DNA of 64,000 nt from Pseudobutyrivibrio xylanivorans (GTDB lineage: Bacteria > Bacillota > Clostridia > Lachnospirales > Lachnospiraceae), in contig NZ_VTVE01000005.1 in assembly GCF_010906925.1 (NCBI RefSeq), forward strand, positions 1-64,000, given 5' to 3'. A program made the translations under genes and the position numbers. The notes below the pieces were generated by a model. The model made no database searches. It was not told where the DNA came from and was given only the letters and a program-made list of their open reading frames with translations. Of the stretch, positions 35,932 through 45,905 are shown in pieces (position 1 is the stretch's first letter; the number at the start of each line of letters is the position of its first letter).

Positions 35932-36921
35932 ATGAAGCTGTTTTATTCTTACATTAAAAGCATAATCGGTGGTGTTTGCCTCTTTTTAGGATTCTTCGGT
36001 TTGCTTGTTTTATCATTTGCCCTTTACGAGCTTCCGTTAATGGCGGTGGTTTATCCTATGTTGCTGTGCGCACTTATAGGATTGTTGTATCTGATTTACA
36101 GATATTATGTTACTTACAAGCGTTACAAAGAAATATCTGAACTTAAGAAATCAGCTGCAGAGCTTATAGAATTTCTTCCTAATTCCTACAGGATACTTGA
36201 TGAGGACTATTGTGAGGTAATAGAAAATCTGTTGGCTCAAAAGCGAAAAGACATGGAGCTTATTAAGGATGAGACTGACAAACTGATGGATTATTACACT
36301 CTTTGGGTTCATCAGATTAAGACGCCAATCGCTTCCATGAGACTTAGACTTCAGAAAGAGGATAGTGAGCTATCTAGGAGTCTCCTTTCGGATTTGGGGC
36401 GTATTGAGCGCTATGTAGAAATGGTCCTTACATATCTGAGATTAGAGGGAGCTGGCAGCGATTATATTTTCAAGGAATATGATTTGGATTCAATCATTGG
36501 CGGTGTTGTTAAAAAGTTTGCCGGTGATTTCATTCTACGAAAGATAAAGCTTCGTTATAGTCCAGTAGAAAAAAAGGTGCTTACCGATGAGAAATGGCTT
36601 TCATTTGTAATAGATCAGGTCATGTCCAATGCGCTTAAATATACAAAGCAGGGAGAGATTTCCATATATGTGGAGGAACCACTTACCCTTTGTATAGAGG
36701 ATACTGGCATGGGCATTTCTCCTGAGGATTTGCCTCGTATATTCGAGAGAAACTATACTGGTGTAAGAGGACGTGCTGACAAAAAAGCTAGTGGATTAGG
36801 ATTATATTTATGTAGTAGGATTTGCAAGAATCTCAATCATGAAATAAGTGCTGAGTCACAGGTTGGACGTGGTACAAAAATCAAAATTAACCTGGAAACT
36901 AAGCGGACTATTATAGAATAA
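35932..36921 (+). CDS. bceS: Intramembrane-sensing histidine kinase, BceS-like
   Basis: 329 residues. Two closely spaced membrane helices (about 10-32 and 36-57) with almost no extracellular loop, so it cannot sense ligand itself and relies on the transporter. H-box LWVHQIKTPIASMRL, N-box VMSNALKYTKQGEI, G-boxes DTGMGI and GLGLYLC. Confidence 0.93.
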   Translation: MKLFYSYIKSIIGGVCLFLGFFGLLVLSFALYELPLMAVVYPMLLCALIGLLYLIYRYYVTYKRYKEISELKKSAAELIEFLPNSYRILDEDYCEVIENLLAQKRKDMELIKDETDKLMDYYTLWVHQIKTPIASMRLRLQKEDSELSRSLLSDLGRIERYVEMVLTYLRLEGAGSDYIFKEYDLDSIIGGVVKKFAGDFILRKIKLRYSPVEKKVLTDEKWLSFVIDQVMSNALKYTKQGEISIYVEEPLTLCIEDTGMGISPEDLPRIFERNYTGVRGRADKKASGLGLYLCSRICKNLNHEISAESQVGRGTKIKINLETKRTIIE

Positions 36922-36927
36922 ATTCGA

Positions 36928-36945
36928 TTGTGACAGATTTGTAAG
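36928..36945 (+). promoter_or_regulatory. Candidate BceR operator
   Basis: TTGTGACAGATTTGTAAG, an imperfect dyad resembling BceR-type sites (TGACA...TGTAA). It lies about 55 nt ahead of TATAAT at 37000, after the kinase stop. Confidence 0.5.
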
Positions 36946-36964
36946 TTTTTCGGGCCGGATTGTA

Positions 36965-36997
36965 AGCCGATTCAATGGAGAGGATCGGCTTTTTTTA
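36965..36997 (+). terminator. Terminator between kinase and ABC genes
   Basis: AGCCGAT/ATCGGCT stem with a 12-nt loop and seven Ts. It separates bceRS from bceAB, giving the transporter its own promoter (TATAAT at 37000-37005). Confidence 0.88.
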
Positions 36998-37037
36998 TTT
37001 ATAATCAAACCGAAAACGAAATGGAGGTTTGAAAATT

Positions 37038-37799
37038 ATGAGTTTACTTGAAGTTAATAATTTAAAAAAAGTTTATAAAACACGTTTTGGCGGTCAGGAA
37101 GTAGAGGCCCTTCGTGATGTGAATTTCGCAGTTGAGGAAGGTGAGTATGTTGCCATCATGGGTGAATCCGGTTCAGGCAAGACTACACTTCTTAATATTC
37201 TTGCAGCTCTTGACAAGGCCACAGCGGGACGTGTTGCTTTGCAGGGCATGGAGCTTTCAGGATTAGCTGAAAAGAAAATTGCCAACTTCCGACGCGACAA
37301 TTTAGGATTTGTATTTCAGGAGTTTAATCTTCTAGATACATTTTCCATCGAAGACAACATTTTCCTTCCATTAGTTCTTTCGGGGAAAAAATATAGTCAA
37401 ATGAGCGAAAAGCTAAAGCCTATAGCAGCAAGGTTAGGTATTTCCGAGATTTTAAAGAAATATCCTTACGAGGTGTCAGGTGGTCAGAAGCAAAGAGCAG
37501 CAGTTGCCAGAGCTCTTATCACTGATCCAAAGATTATCCTTGCAGATGAACCTACAGGTGCTCTTGATTCCAAGGCTTCAGATGAGCTACTTAGACTTTT
37601 TGGAGAGGTAAATGAATTAGGTCAAACAATTCTTATGGTTACCCATTCTGCGAAAGCAGCTAGCTGCGCAGGAAGAGTTCTTTTCATTAAGGATGGTGAG
37701 GTGTTCCACCAGATTTACAGAGGTGACAGCACAAATCAGAGTTTCTATCAGAAAATCACAGAGACTCTTACACTTCTTACACAAGGAGGTAACCAATAA
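37038..37799 (+). CDS. bceA: ABC transporter ATP-binding protein, BceA-like
   Basis: 253 residues, start 37038 because the in-frame TTG at 37029 almost touches GGAGG. Walker A GESGSGKT, Q-loop FVFQEFNLL, signature VSGGQKQR, Walker B IILADEPTGALDS. The permease gene starts in an overlapping TAATG. Confidence 0.95.
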   Translation: MSLLEVNNLKKVYKTRFGGQEVEALRDVNFAVEEGEYVAIMGESGSGKTTLLNILAALDKATAGRVALQGMELSGLAEKKIANFRRDNLGFVFQEFNLLDTFSIEDNIFLPLVLSGKKYSQMSEKLKPIAARLGISEILKKYPYEVSGGQKQRAAVARALITDPKIILADEPTGALDSKASDELLRLFGEVNELGQTILMVTHSAKAASCAGRVLFIKDGEVFHQIYRGDSTNQSFYQKITETLTLLTQGGNQ

Positions 37800-39847
37800 T
37801 GAAAACCTTATTTTATCCTAAGCTTGCATGGGATGGCATAAGGAAAAACAGGAGACTAGTATTTCCTTATATGCTGACATGCATTTGCATGATATCTATG
37901 TTTTATATTCTCCTGTTCCTTGGATCTCCTTCAACAGGAGAGCTGTTACCACGAGGCGGCACCACAGCCATGCAGGTTATGATTCTTGGAAGTTTTGTTA
38001 TTGCGGTATTTTCAGTAATCTTTCTTTATTATACTAACTCTTTTTTGATTCGAAGAAGAGCGGGAGAATTTGGATTATATAATGTACTTGGAATGGGCAA
38101 GAGAAATCTTGCTAAGATTATTACCTTTGAGACACTGATTACATCTGGAATTTCTATTGTTGTAGGTATTTTAGTAGGTATAGTTATTTCAAAGCTGGCG
38201 GAGCTTGGTCTAGTGAAAATGCTTGGAGGTCAAATAAGCTACGATATTCGTATTGAATGGAAGAGCGTGTATATCACAGTATTATTTTATCTAGTGATTT
38301 TTGCTGTCATTTGGTTTTCGTCTATAATTAGAGTTGGTGTCAGCAGTGCGGTATCACTTTTAAAGAGTGAAAAAGCAGGTGAAAAGGCCCCTAAAGCTAA
38401 CTGGCTTTTAGGCCTAGGTGGAGCAGTAATTCTTGCGATTGCATACTATAAGGCGGTATCAATTGTCAGTCCTCTTGATGCTATTATGGTATTTTTTGTA
38501 GCTGTTATTATGGTTATCATAGCTACATATCTATTAATGATTGCTGGAAGTGTTTTGCTGTGCCGCATACTTCAGAAAAATAAAAAATACTATTACAATC
38601 CAAAGCATTTTGTATCTGTATCTTCTCTTGTATATAGAATGAAGAGAAATGGTGCGGGTCTTGCGTCTATAGCAATCATAGCTACTATGGTGCTTGTTAT
38701 GATTTCTACTGCATCATGCATGTGGTTTGGAAGTCAGGATATGATTGATGATAGATATCCAGCTGATATTAATTTTGTTTTCAGATTTGATAAAAGTGAG
38801 TTAATGACTGAAGAAAATATGGCTTACTTAAGACAGGCTTTTGAAGACTATCGTGCTGAGAACGATTCAACAACTACAACTGTTATAGATCTTCCTTATA
38901 TGGAAATGTCAGGCTCAGAAGAGGATAATAATACTATAAATTTTGATAAGTCTGATATTGATGCTTTTAATGTGAGCAGTATGCGAGAGGTTTGTTTTAT
39001 CCCTATGCAAACATATAATGAAGCGACTAATCAGAATATAGCATTAGATGATGGTGAGGCACTTGTTTTTTCATCTAAGGGAGCAAAAGAATACGATACA
39101 ATTAACTTGACTGTGGATGGAAAATCTAGAACTTATAAGTGTGTAAACCCAGGAACAGAAGAGATTTTTTCAGATTATTACCTTGGAAACATTATTCCTA
39201 TGATTAGTGTTGTTGTCAGTGACTATAGTGATACTATGAAGTTTTTTGAGGCATCAGCGAATGACCGTTGGTATAATATGTTTACATGGAAGTATAGTTT
39301 TGATTTAAATGATTCTTCCATGACTGCAGCGGAGTATGCCAAAGGTCTTAAGGAAGCAGTTTCGAATGCTTTAGAGGAAAAGTCTGAGCTTAGTGAGAAT
39401 TGCTGGTATTATTATGAAGAGCGAGAGTATGAGGCATTGGAATATGTAGCATTAAATGGAAGCGTGTTCTTTATCGGAATAGTTTTAAGTATAGTATTTA
39501 TTTTAGCTGCTGTACTTATCATTTATTACAAGCAGATTTCTGAAGGTTACGAGGATGCCGGTCGCTTTGAGGTTATGAAAAAGGTGGGAATGAGTAAAAA
39601 AGAAATCAAGAGAAGCATTAATTCACAGTTACTTGTGGTGTTCTTTATACCATTGGTTTTCGCGGGGTTACACCTTGCATTTGCCTTCCCTATGATTTCA
39701 AAGATTTTGAATTTATTTGGACTTTTTAATACAGGATTATTTATGATGACAACTGTAATTTGTTTCATTGCATTTGCAATATTCTACGCTGTAGTTTACA
39801 AGGTAACATCAAATGTATACTACAACATAGTAACTGATGCTAAATAA
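37799..39847 (+). CDS. bceB: ABC transporter permease, BceB-like
   Basis: 682 residues, about ten membrane helices in the BceB pattern: first helix pair, FtsX-like core, a large extracellular domain (about residues 310-540) between helices 7 and 8 for peptide antibiotic binding, and a C-terminal FtsX core with ADAGRFEVMKKVGMSKKEI-like coupling sequence. Together with BceA it removes cell-wall-active peptides from their lipid targets and signals to BceS. Confidence 0.93.
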   Translation: MKTLFYPKLAWDGIRKNRRLVFPYMLTCICMISMFYILLFLGSPSTGELLPRGGTTAMQVMILGSFVIAVFSVIFLYYTNSFLIRRRAGEFGLYNVLGMGKRNLAKIITFETLITSGISIVVGILVGIVISKLAELGLVKMLGGQISYDIRIEWKSVYITVLFYLVIFAVIWFSSIIRVGVSSAVSLLKSEKAGEKAPKANWLLGLGGAVILAIAYYKAVSIVSPLDAIMVFFVAVIMVIIATYLLMIAGSVLLCRILQKNKKYYYNPKHFVSVSSLVYRMKRNGAGLASIAIIATMVLVMISTASCMWFGSQDMIDDRYPADINFVFRFDKSELMTEENMAYLRQAFEDYRAENDSTTTTVIDLPYMEMSGSEEDNNTINFDKSDIDAFNVSSMREVCFIPMQTYNEATNQNIALDDGEALVFSSKGAKEYDTINLTVDGKSRTYKCVNPGTEEIFSDYYLGNIIPMISVVVSDYSDTMKFFEASANDRWYNMFTWKYSFDLNDSSMTAAEYAKGLKEAVSNALEEKSELSENCWYYYEEREYEALEYVALNGSVFFIGIVLSIVFILAAVLIIYYKQISEGYEDAGRFEVMKKVGMSKKEIKRSINSQLLVVFFIPLVFAGLHLAFAFPMISKILNLFGLFNTGLFMMTTVICFIAFAIFYAVVYKVTSNVYYNIVTDAK

Positions 39848-39877
39848 TAAATAGAGATTGTATGTAAGACATAAATC

Positions 39878-39912
39878 AAGAGCTCCGGGATAAAACTCGG
39901 AGCTCTTTTTTA
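39878..39912. terminator. Bidirectional terminator
   Basis: AAGAGCTCCG/CGGAGCTCTT, 10-bp stem with Ts on both outer sides; serves bceB and the convergent cyclase gene. Confidence 0.92.
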
Positions 39913-41538
39913 ATCTGTGTATATTTGATTTTTGCCGTGCTGCTTAGAGAAGTATAGATTGTCGTCAGCCTTTTTAACAACATCCTCTGAGAAGCTTCCG
40001 GAGGCCACACCTAGGCTGACTGTGATAACTAGATCAGGAGCAAAAGACCAGGTTGTGGCGGCCATGTTGCGGCGTAAAGTTTCGGCTATCTCCATGGTAT
40101 GAGGGTAGGAGTTCTTGCTGATGATAAGAGCAAACTCCTCACCACCGTAACGGTAACCTCGCACATCAGAGTTGGCCTTGACCTCAGCGTTGATGAACTG
40201 GCCCACCTTTTGTAGTACTTTGTCTCCCTCTGGATGACCATAGGTGTCGTTGATATTTTTGAAGTTATCAATATCAAGCATAATTACAGAGTATGGCAGC
40301 ATGGAACGCTTGATACGCTCAATATCGTAGTTAAATGACCTTCTGTTATAGAGGAAAGTCAATCCATCACGTCTACTATTTAAAATGATAATAATAAAGA
40401 ACAAAATAATTAAGCAGGTTATGATGATGGATAAAACTGTAAGTGCTGTACGGTTCTTTGTGTTTTGGGCAATCTCTGCGGCCTTGGCAATTGAAAGTCG
40501 AGAATCATTTACCTGACTATTAAGAATACTAGAGTAAGTCTGACTCTGGTTTTCAATGATTAGCGTACTGAGATTTTGGATGCGAATAGTGAGAAATTTC
40601 TGCATCTCAATATTATCAGGTTGGCAGGACTCCTGCATTAATAAAAGGGTGTCTAGAGCAACCTTGTCATAGCCACTGTTTTGGCATAGCTTAACGAAAT
40701 CATCCACCGATGTTTTTGTATCAACTGAAGCTGAGTCGGGATGCTGTGCTAGCGCTAAAAGACAGCGAGTCTGATAATAAGGAATTACAAAATTGCGAAG
40801 ATAAATAGGTTCTTTTTTGGCTTCTGTAATATCCGAATCGCTATATTGATCTAATATAGCAGCACATTCGTCTAATAATCCTTGGCGAACATATATATTG
40901 GCAAGAGTAATCTGATTATTTCTAGTGTAGTCATCGGCGTTTGGGTCTGAGCCGATGATGCTATCCACGTATCCTTGAGATTTGTTAAGGTATTCAATGG
41001 CCTGAGTAAAATTCTTTTTATCCGCGTCTAGTAAAGCAAGTACTCGATAAGCATAGCTTTTTATGGAAACATTGGATATTTCCTCAAAAGGCTCAATGTC
41101 TCTGGCGCGGCTGAGCATTTCCTCTGCAGCTGGATAAGCATGATTGCTAATATGAAGAGCTGCCAAATCCAGGTAAATGTTGACCGTGTAATCTTTCTCA
41201 TCAGACTGCTCTAGGTAGTATAGGGCATAACCTAAGTAACGGTAATAGGTCATTTCCTCTCCCATCTGATTGTAGATGAGACCAGCCTGTTCATATAACA
41301 GACCTAAATCAGTGTCATCATATACGCCCTTTGTAATCATGTCATTGATATTTTCGACTTCGTCCTCAAGTGAAACACCAGAGAGGCGATTATTGTTGGC
41401 AAGCAATTCTGTTACTTTTTCATGATTAGTCTGTCTGTCAAAGAAATTTTTGGCGTAATATATAGACTGAGCAAGGATTAATGCTGTCACTATAATAAAT
41501 GTTATTATTAAAATTTTTTGAATAGTCGATTTTGTCAT
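39910..41538 (-). CDS. TPR-linked membrane diguanylate cyclase
   Basis: 542 residues. N-terminal membrane helix (about 8-26), an extracytoplasmic region of tetratricopeptide-like helical pairs (about 60-340), a second membrane helix (about 370-390) and a GGDEF domain. The active site reads YGGEEF (465-469) with metal/substrate Asp in IMLDIDNFKNIND, so it should make c-di-GMP. No RxxD inhibitory site is seen at the usual place (it reads ANSD). The TPR region would sense an external protein or peptide. Confidence 0.92.
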   Translation of the reverse strand: MTKSTIQKILIITFIIVTALILAQSIYYAKNFFDRQTNHEKVTELLANNNRLSGVSLEDEVENINDMITKGVYDDTDLGLLYEQAGLIYNQMGEEMTYYRYLGYALYYLEQSDEKDYTVNIYLDLAALHISNHAYPAAEEMLSRARDIEPFEEISNVSIKSYAYRVLALLDADKKNFTQAIEYLNKSQGYVDSIIGSDPNADDYTRNNQITLANIYVRQGLLDECAAILDQYSDSDITEAKKEPIYLRNFVIPYYQTRCLLALAQHPDSASVDTKTSVDDFVKLCQNSGYDKVALDTLLLMQESCQPDNIEMQKFLTIRIQNLSTLIIENQSQTYSSILNSQVNDSRLSIAKAAEIAQNTKNRTALTVLSIIITCLIILFFIIIILNSRRDGLTFLYNRRSFNYDIERIKRSMLPYSVIMLDIDNFKNINDTYGHPEGDKVLQKVGQFINAEVKANSDVRGYRYGGEEFALIISKNSYPHTMEIAETLRRNMAATTWSFAPDLVITVSLGVASGSFSEDVVKKADDNLYFSKQHGKNQIYTD

Positions 41539-41660
41539 AAGTATATTATATATCTTATGGATGATTATTCCAACTTAAGGTTGCATAATCTGAAAATATA
41601 TGCTAACATCAATCGATTTGAGAATCAGATATAAATTCACAGATTATTGAGGGCGTATAA

Positions 41661-43331
41661 ATGAAATCTAATAACAAATTGTGTCGATTATTTTCAATAA
41701 TGCTAGCATCAGTGCTTTTATTCTTATCCTTGGATTTGTCGGCGTCAGCAGAGACAGTTGTTACCTACACAGTCACATCTTTTTTGGATTTTAAGGTTGG
41801 ACAGACAGAATTTGACGTTGGCACATCAGATGGGGAGATTGCTAGTCGATTGCCTAGTGCTTTGGGAGCAAAAGCAGAGAAATATACTGTTGAGGAAGGG
41901 AGCGCTAGTAGCTCTGGCGGAGTAGCTACAGGTCCTGCAACTAGTATGGAATATGACGTAGATGTATCTGTTCCAGTGACTTGGGTATGTTCAAATTTTG
42001 ATTCTGAGGAACCGGGAGTATATACATTCAAAGCACAGACTACAGATTCTACTAAATATATTGTTGGAAACAGTATTTATCCAACTATAAATGTTCAGTT
42101 GACTGAGCCAATTCCAGTGGAGGTACCAGAGGAGAAAGAAAATCCAGCAGTGGAAGAGCCTGAAGTTAACACGCCAGAGCAGCCAGCTCCAGAAGGGAAG
42201 CCAGAAGAGACTCCTGTGGAGGAGCCAGAAGAGACTACTCCTGAGCAGCAGGAGAAGCCTACTCCAGCACCTGCAGCAGAACAGCCATCTGGTTCATCTA
42301 ATAATGGTTCAAACAACACTAGCAGCGGTTCATCTAATAATGGTTCAAACAACACTAGCAACGGTTCATCTAATAATAGTTCAAATAGTACAAACCCAGC
42401 TACGGAGACACCAGCTACTGAGACACCGGCTACAAGTGCTACTCCAGCCCAGACTACTACACCAGCAGCTGAGAGTTCTACACAGCAAACAGCTAGCACA
42501 AATACTGGTCATAGTAGCAGTAGCAGCAGTAGTCATAGTGCATTCGCTACACCAAAGGTAGAGGAGCAGACAACTGAGGCATCTATCGTAGTAGAGCAGA
42601 CACCAGCCCCGGAAAAGGAGGAGTCTACTGATGACATCCCTGTAGCTGTAACTAGCAAGACAGAGACAAAATCAGAGATTTCTGTAGGTAAGGGAAAGGC
42701 AGTTATCAATATTCAAAATGACAATTCTTCGGAAGTAACTGCCACAATCACTGATGATGAGACACTCTTGAAAAACATTCTCACAGAGGAGCAGTTAAAG
42801 AGAGTAGCAGAAGGTGCTACTGTTAATTTAAAGATTTCTGCAAATATTGTTAAAGCTTCAGATTTGTCAGCTGAGGATTCTGATAGCATCCAAAAGGGTG
42901 TAGAAGAATATAAAAAAGATAAGCCTGGTCTTAATATTGCAGGTTATTTAGATATATCTATTTATCTCCAGATGGATGATGAGGACTGGAGTTATGTAAG
43001 CAACACAAACAAGCCAGTAGAATTGGTTGTCACTGTGCCAGAGAGCATGAGAGGCTTGTCAGATAATTACTATTTGCTTCGTCTGCACGATGGACAGACT
43101 ACTTTATTCAGCGACAATGATGATGATCCAAATACAATTACCGTTTCTACAGGAAAGTTTTCTATCTATGTAGTAATGTACGATAGCGAAGCTGCAGCAG
43201 AGATAGAAAAGACTGAGAAGAAAGAGCTCAATCTGCTTATTATATTTGTTATCGCACTTATCGTGGTGCTAGTGATTCAGATTGTATATATCTTTGCTAT
43301 CCGCAAAAAATTACATTCAGTTGGACAATAA
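41661..43331 (+). CDS. Secreted, membrane-anchored surface protein
   Basis: 556 residues. Signal peptide 1-30 (ASAETV cut region), an Ig-like domain (about 35-155), a Pro/Glu-rich linker (155-210), three S-S-N-N-G-S-N-N-T repeats, a Ser/Thr/Pro-rich stretch, a folded C-terminal domain (about 340-510) and a last membrane helix (about 527-548). No LPXTG. Divergent from the TPR-GGDEF gene. Low-complexity regions resemble O-glycosylation targets, but there is no direct link to the aSec system. Confidence 0.8.
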   Translation: MKSNNKLCRLFSIMLASVLLFLSLDLSASAETVVTYTVTSFLDFKVGQTEFDVGTSDGEIASRLPSALGAKAEKYTVEEGSASSSGGVATGPATSMEYDVDVSVPVTWVCSNFDSEEPGVYTFKAQTTDSTKYIVGNSIYPTINVQLTEPIPVEVPEEKENPAVEEPEVNTPEQPAPEGKPEETPVEEPEETTPEQQEKPTPAPAAEQPSGSSNNGSNNTSSGSSNNGSNNTSNGSSNNSSNSTNPATETPATETPATSATPAQTTTPAAESSTQQTASTNTGHSSSSSSSHSAFATPKVEEQTTEASIVVEQTPAPEKEESTDDIPVAVTSKTETKSEISVGKGKAVINIQNDNSSEVTATITDDETLLKNILTEEQLKRVAEGATVNLKISANIVKASDLSAEDSDSIQKGVEEYKKDKPGLNIAGYLDISIYLQMDDEDWSYVSNTNKPVELVVTVPESMRGLSDNYYLLRLHDGQTTLFSDNDDDPNTITVSTGKFSIYVVMYDSEAAAEIEKTEKKELNLLIIFVIALIVVLVIQIVYIFAIRKKLHSVGQ

Positions 43332-43817
43332 TTTATTCTTATCTATTTTGCCCTCTGAAATCATATTAGAAACCCATAGCTTGAGTGATTCGACAGTTCG
43401 GTCGATTTGCTCAAGCTGTTTTTGTATTGCAACGAAGTCTTCGATTTCATCATCGGAAATGATGCCATCGGCTGTGATATCAATAAGTCTATCCTTCTGA
43501 TTGTTGAGAGAATTTAGGGCAGAAAGCATGCCAAGTACAATCTCAGGAAGAGAGGATGTCTTTACCTCTGGGACGGTCTCCTGACCAATACGGCACTCAT
43601 GGGTGCAGTAGTAATTACATAAATCCTGACGTTTATAAGCGTTAGCCAAATCAACTACATCTTCAGGATAAATGGATACCTTGCCAGTTTCAATTTTTTC
43701 AAGGCGGCTTTCTGTTATAGAGCCAATCAATTCGCTGGCTTGAGCCCTAGTAAGACCGGCCTCTTCGCGAGCTTTGAAATATACACTTTTATCTTCTTTG
43801 ATTGATTTTCTTCCCAT
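43317..43817 (-). CDS. XRE family regulator
   Basis: 166 residues. N-terminal HTH (KAREEAGLTRAQASELIGSITESRLEKIETGK), a small Cys pair region (CNYYCTHECRIG) and a C-terminal helical domain. AGGAGG lies 8 nt upstream of the start. It overlaps the convergent surface protein gene by 15 bp. Confidence 0.85.
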   Translation of the reverse strand: MGRKSIKEDKSVYFKAREEAGLTRAQASELIGSITESRLEKIETGKVSIYPEDVVDLANAYKRQDLCNYYCTHECRIGQETVPEVKTSSLPEIVLGMLSALNSLNNQKDRLIDITADGIISDDEIEDFVAIQKQLEQIDRTVESLKLWVSNMISEGKIDKNKLLSN

Positions 43818-43980
43818 GGTAAAATCCTCCTATTAAAATTATTATATCTATTTTGCTAAAAAAGAAAAATAGACTATATTTATTTACCTAAATAGTGATT
43901 TTTTAATGGTTCATAGGATTGTATTATTTACTTAAGAAAAACGAAAACAACCGTTTATAAGGAAAGGTGAGGTAAACATT

Positions 43981-44181
43981 ATGAATGGTAAGAAATTATA
44001 CAAGAGCAATAACAAGAAAATCTGTGGTGTATGTGCAGGTGTAGCAGAGTATTTTAATATTGATCCAACGATAGTAAGATTAATTTGGGCAGCATTTACA
44101 CTTGCTGGAGGAAGCGGTATCATCATTTACATAATCGCAGCGCTTATTATGGATGATAGCCCAATAGACGTTGTTAATTAA
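43981..44181 (+). CDS. PspC domain protein
   Basis: 66 residues: KLYKSNNKKICGVCAGVAEYFNIDPTIVRL is the PspC signature, followed by one membrane helix. Envelope-stress related membrane protein. The next small membrane gene starts 12 nt later and is probably co-transcribed. Confidence 0.93.
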   Translation: MNGKKLYKSNNKKICGVCAGVAEYFNIDPTIVRLIWAAFTLAGGSGIIIYIIAALIMDDSPIDVVN

Positions 44182-44193
44182 GGAGGTATAGAT

Positions 44194-44409
44194 ATGGGTA
44201 TTCTATTTTTTATCCTGTTTTTCATGATATTTGGCAAGATGATTGGATTTGCATTTAGAGCTACATGGGGAATTCTAAAAATAGGGCTTTTTATCGTATT
44301 TCTCCCTTTGATGTTAGTGGCTATGGTATTTGGAGGTCTCCTCTACATCGCATTCCCAATACTGATTATCGTAGGAATTATATCTTTGATAGCTAGCGCA
44401 GTGAAATAA
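44194..44409 (+). CDS. Small membrane protein after pspC
   Basis: 71 residues, two or three hydrophobic helices separated by RATWGILK. AGGAGG precedes the ATG. No family recognised; the pairing with PspC suggests an envelope stress role. Confidence 0.7.
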   Translation: MGILFFILFFMIFGKMIGFAFRATWGILKIGLFIVFLPLMLVAMVFGGLLYIAFPILIIVGIISLIASAVK

Positions 44410-44422
44410 GATGATAATTAGA

Positions 44423-44454
44423 AAGGCAGTGGACTATGGTCCGCTGCCTTTTTG
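44423..44454 (+). terminator. Terminator of the pspC pair
   Basis: AAGGCAGTGGAC/GTCCGCTGCCTT stem with TATG loop and T-run. Confidence 0.88.
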
Positions 44455-44604
44455 CTGCTGCCATTTTTGATATAATGTAACAAAATGTAACTAGTGGTTA
44501 AAAAAATAAAACAAAAGCTAAAAGCTATTCACTACAGTTTAGCAACAGATACGGCTATAATGTGTATGTAACTGTTAATTACGAGGAGTCGAATGGAGGT
44601 ATTT

Positions 44605-45651
44605 ATGAAAATAAATGAAGTAATTCGAAAACACAGGAAAGAAAAGAATATGACTCAGGAAGAGATGGCAAATAGGCTGGGAGTTACTGCTCCAGCAGTA
44701 AATAAATGGGAGAGCGGTGCTTCAATGCCGGATATTTCCCTACTAGCCCCCATTGCCAGATTGCTGAATGTCTCATTGGATGAGCTTCTTTCATTCAAAG
44801 AGGAGCTGTCGGAAATTGAGGTATCAAGTATTATAAAAGAGATATACGAGATGTTTGATACCGAGCCAATTGAGACTGTGTATCAGAGAATCATAGAAGT
44901 TACTAAGGAATATCCTAATGCTGAGTCGCTGCTGCTTTCTCTTATTGGTATTTTTAATAGTAGGTGTGTCATTCTAGGCGTGGATAAAAATGAAGAATAT
45001 GATAAGTGGATTCAAGGAAGCTATCAGAATCTATTATTTAGCCATGATGAAGAAATACGAGTAGGAGCAGCTGATGGTCTCTATGCTTTATATATTAGAA
45101 AGGAAATGTATGAGGATGCTGAGAGATGTTTGAGATATTTTTCAGCTAAGGACCCTGATAGAAAGAGAAAGTTAGCGACTATTTACTATGGCAAAGGCCA
45201 ATATGAAGAGGCATATAAAACACTAGAAGCAGAGGTGCTAGCTAACTATCAGACTATGTCGGTTATGCTTCTTGAGATATTCATGGTAGCAGTGAAAACT
45301 GAAAATTTTGAAAAAGCTCAGGTGATTATTGAAAAAGAAAGTGCTTTAGCAGAGCTTTTTGAAATGGGTGAGTACCATAAAAATGCAGGAAAATTAGAGT
45401 TAGCCGTTGCTCTAAAAGATTCAAAAGAGACATTAAGACTACTGGATTGCCTTTTATCAACCACTAATACTGTTATGGATTATACAAAGTCAAAGCTATT
45501 TGAGCATATGACATTCCAGGAAGTTAATCCTACTATATTTCAGACTTTGCGTGTTAATACCCTTAAGCATTTCAGCGAGGACGATACTTATAAGTTTGTA
45601 AGAGAATCAGAGGGCTGGGAGGCATTTGAGAAAAAATGGATGACGGCATAG
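44605..45651 (+). CDS. XRE regulator with TPR-like C-terminal domain
   Basis: 348 residues, start 44605 with GGAGG 5 nt upstream. N-terminal HTH (MTQEEMANRLGVTAPAVNKWE) and a long helical repeat region (about 80-340; RKLATIYYGKGQYEEAYKTL). The arrangement resembles Rgg/PlcR-like regulators whose TPR region binds peptides, but no adjacent peptide gene is visible. Confidence 0.88.
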   Translation: MKINEVIRKHRKEKNMTQEEMANRLGVTAPAVNKWESGASMPDISLLAPIARLLNVSLDELLSFKEELSEIEVSSIIKEIYEMFDTEPIETVYQRIIEVTKEYPNAESLLLSLIGIFNSRCVILGVDKNEEYDKWIQGSYQNLLFSHDEEIRVGAADGLYALYIRKEMYEDAERCLRYFSAKDPDRKRKLATIYYGKGQYEEAYKTLEAEVLANYQTMSVMLLEIFMVAVKTENFEKAQVIIEKESALAELFEMGEYHKNAGKLELAVALKDSKETLRLLDCLLSTTNTVMDYTKSKLFEHMTFQEVNPTIFQTLRVNTLKHFSEDDTYKFVRESEGWEAFEKKWMTA

Positions 45652-45678
45652 GAAGAAAAGTAAATATTGTAAAATGTA

Positions 45679-45716
45679 AAACGAGTCCCCAATATTGATT
45701 TGGAGACTCGTTTTTT
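45679..45716 (+). terminator. Terminator of the XRE-TPR gene
   Basis: AACGAGTC...GACTCGTT hairpin with inner CCAA/TTGG and six Ts. Confidence 0.88.
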
Positions 45717-45905
45717 GCGTCGGCTTATTTAAGGGCTTTTTTCCGATAAAAGGTTACGTTAAAATATAAGAGTTATAATGTGAAATTTAAGCAATTGGTA
45801 GTTGATTCGAAAAAGTTATATGGTAAGATTATAAAGTCAATTGCTTAATGAGATATTTTGAGCATTTTGAACCTATAAAAAATAATAGTTGAGAAAGAAG
45901 AGTGT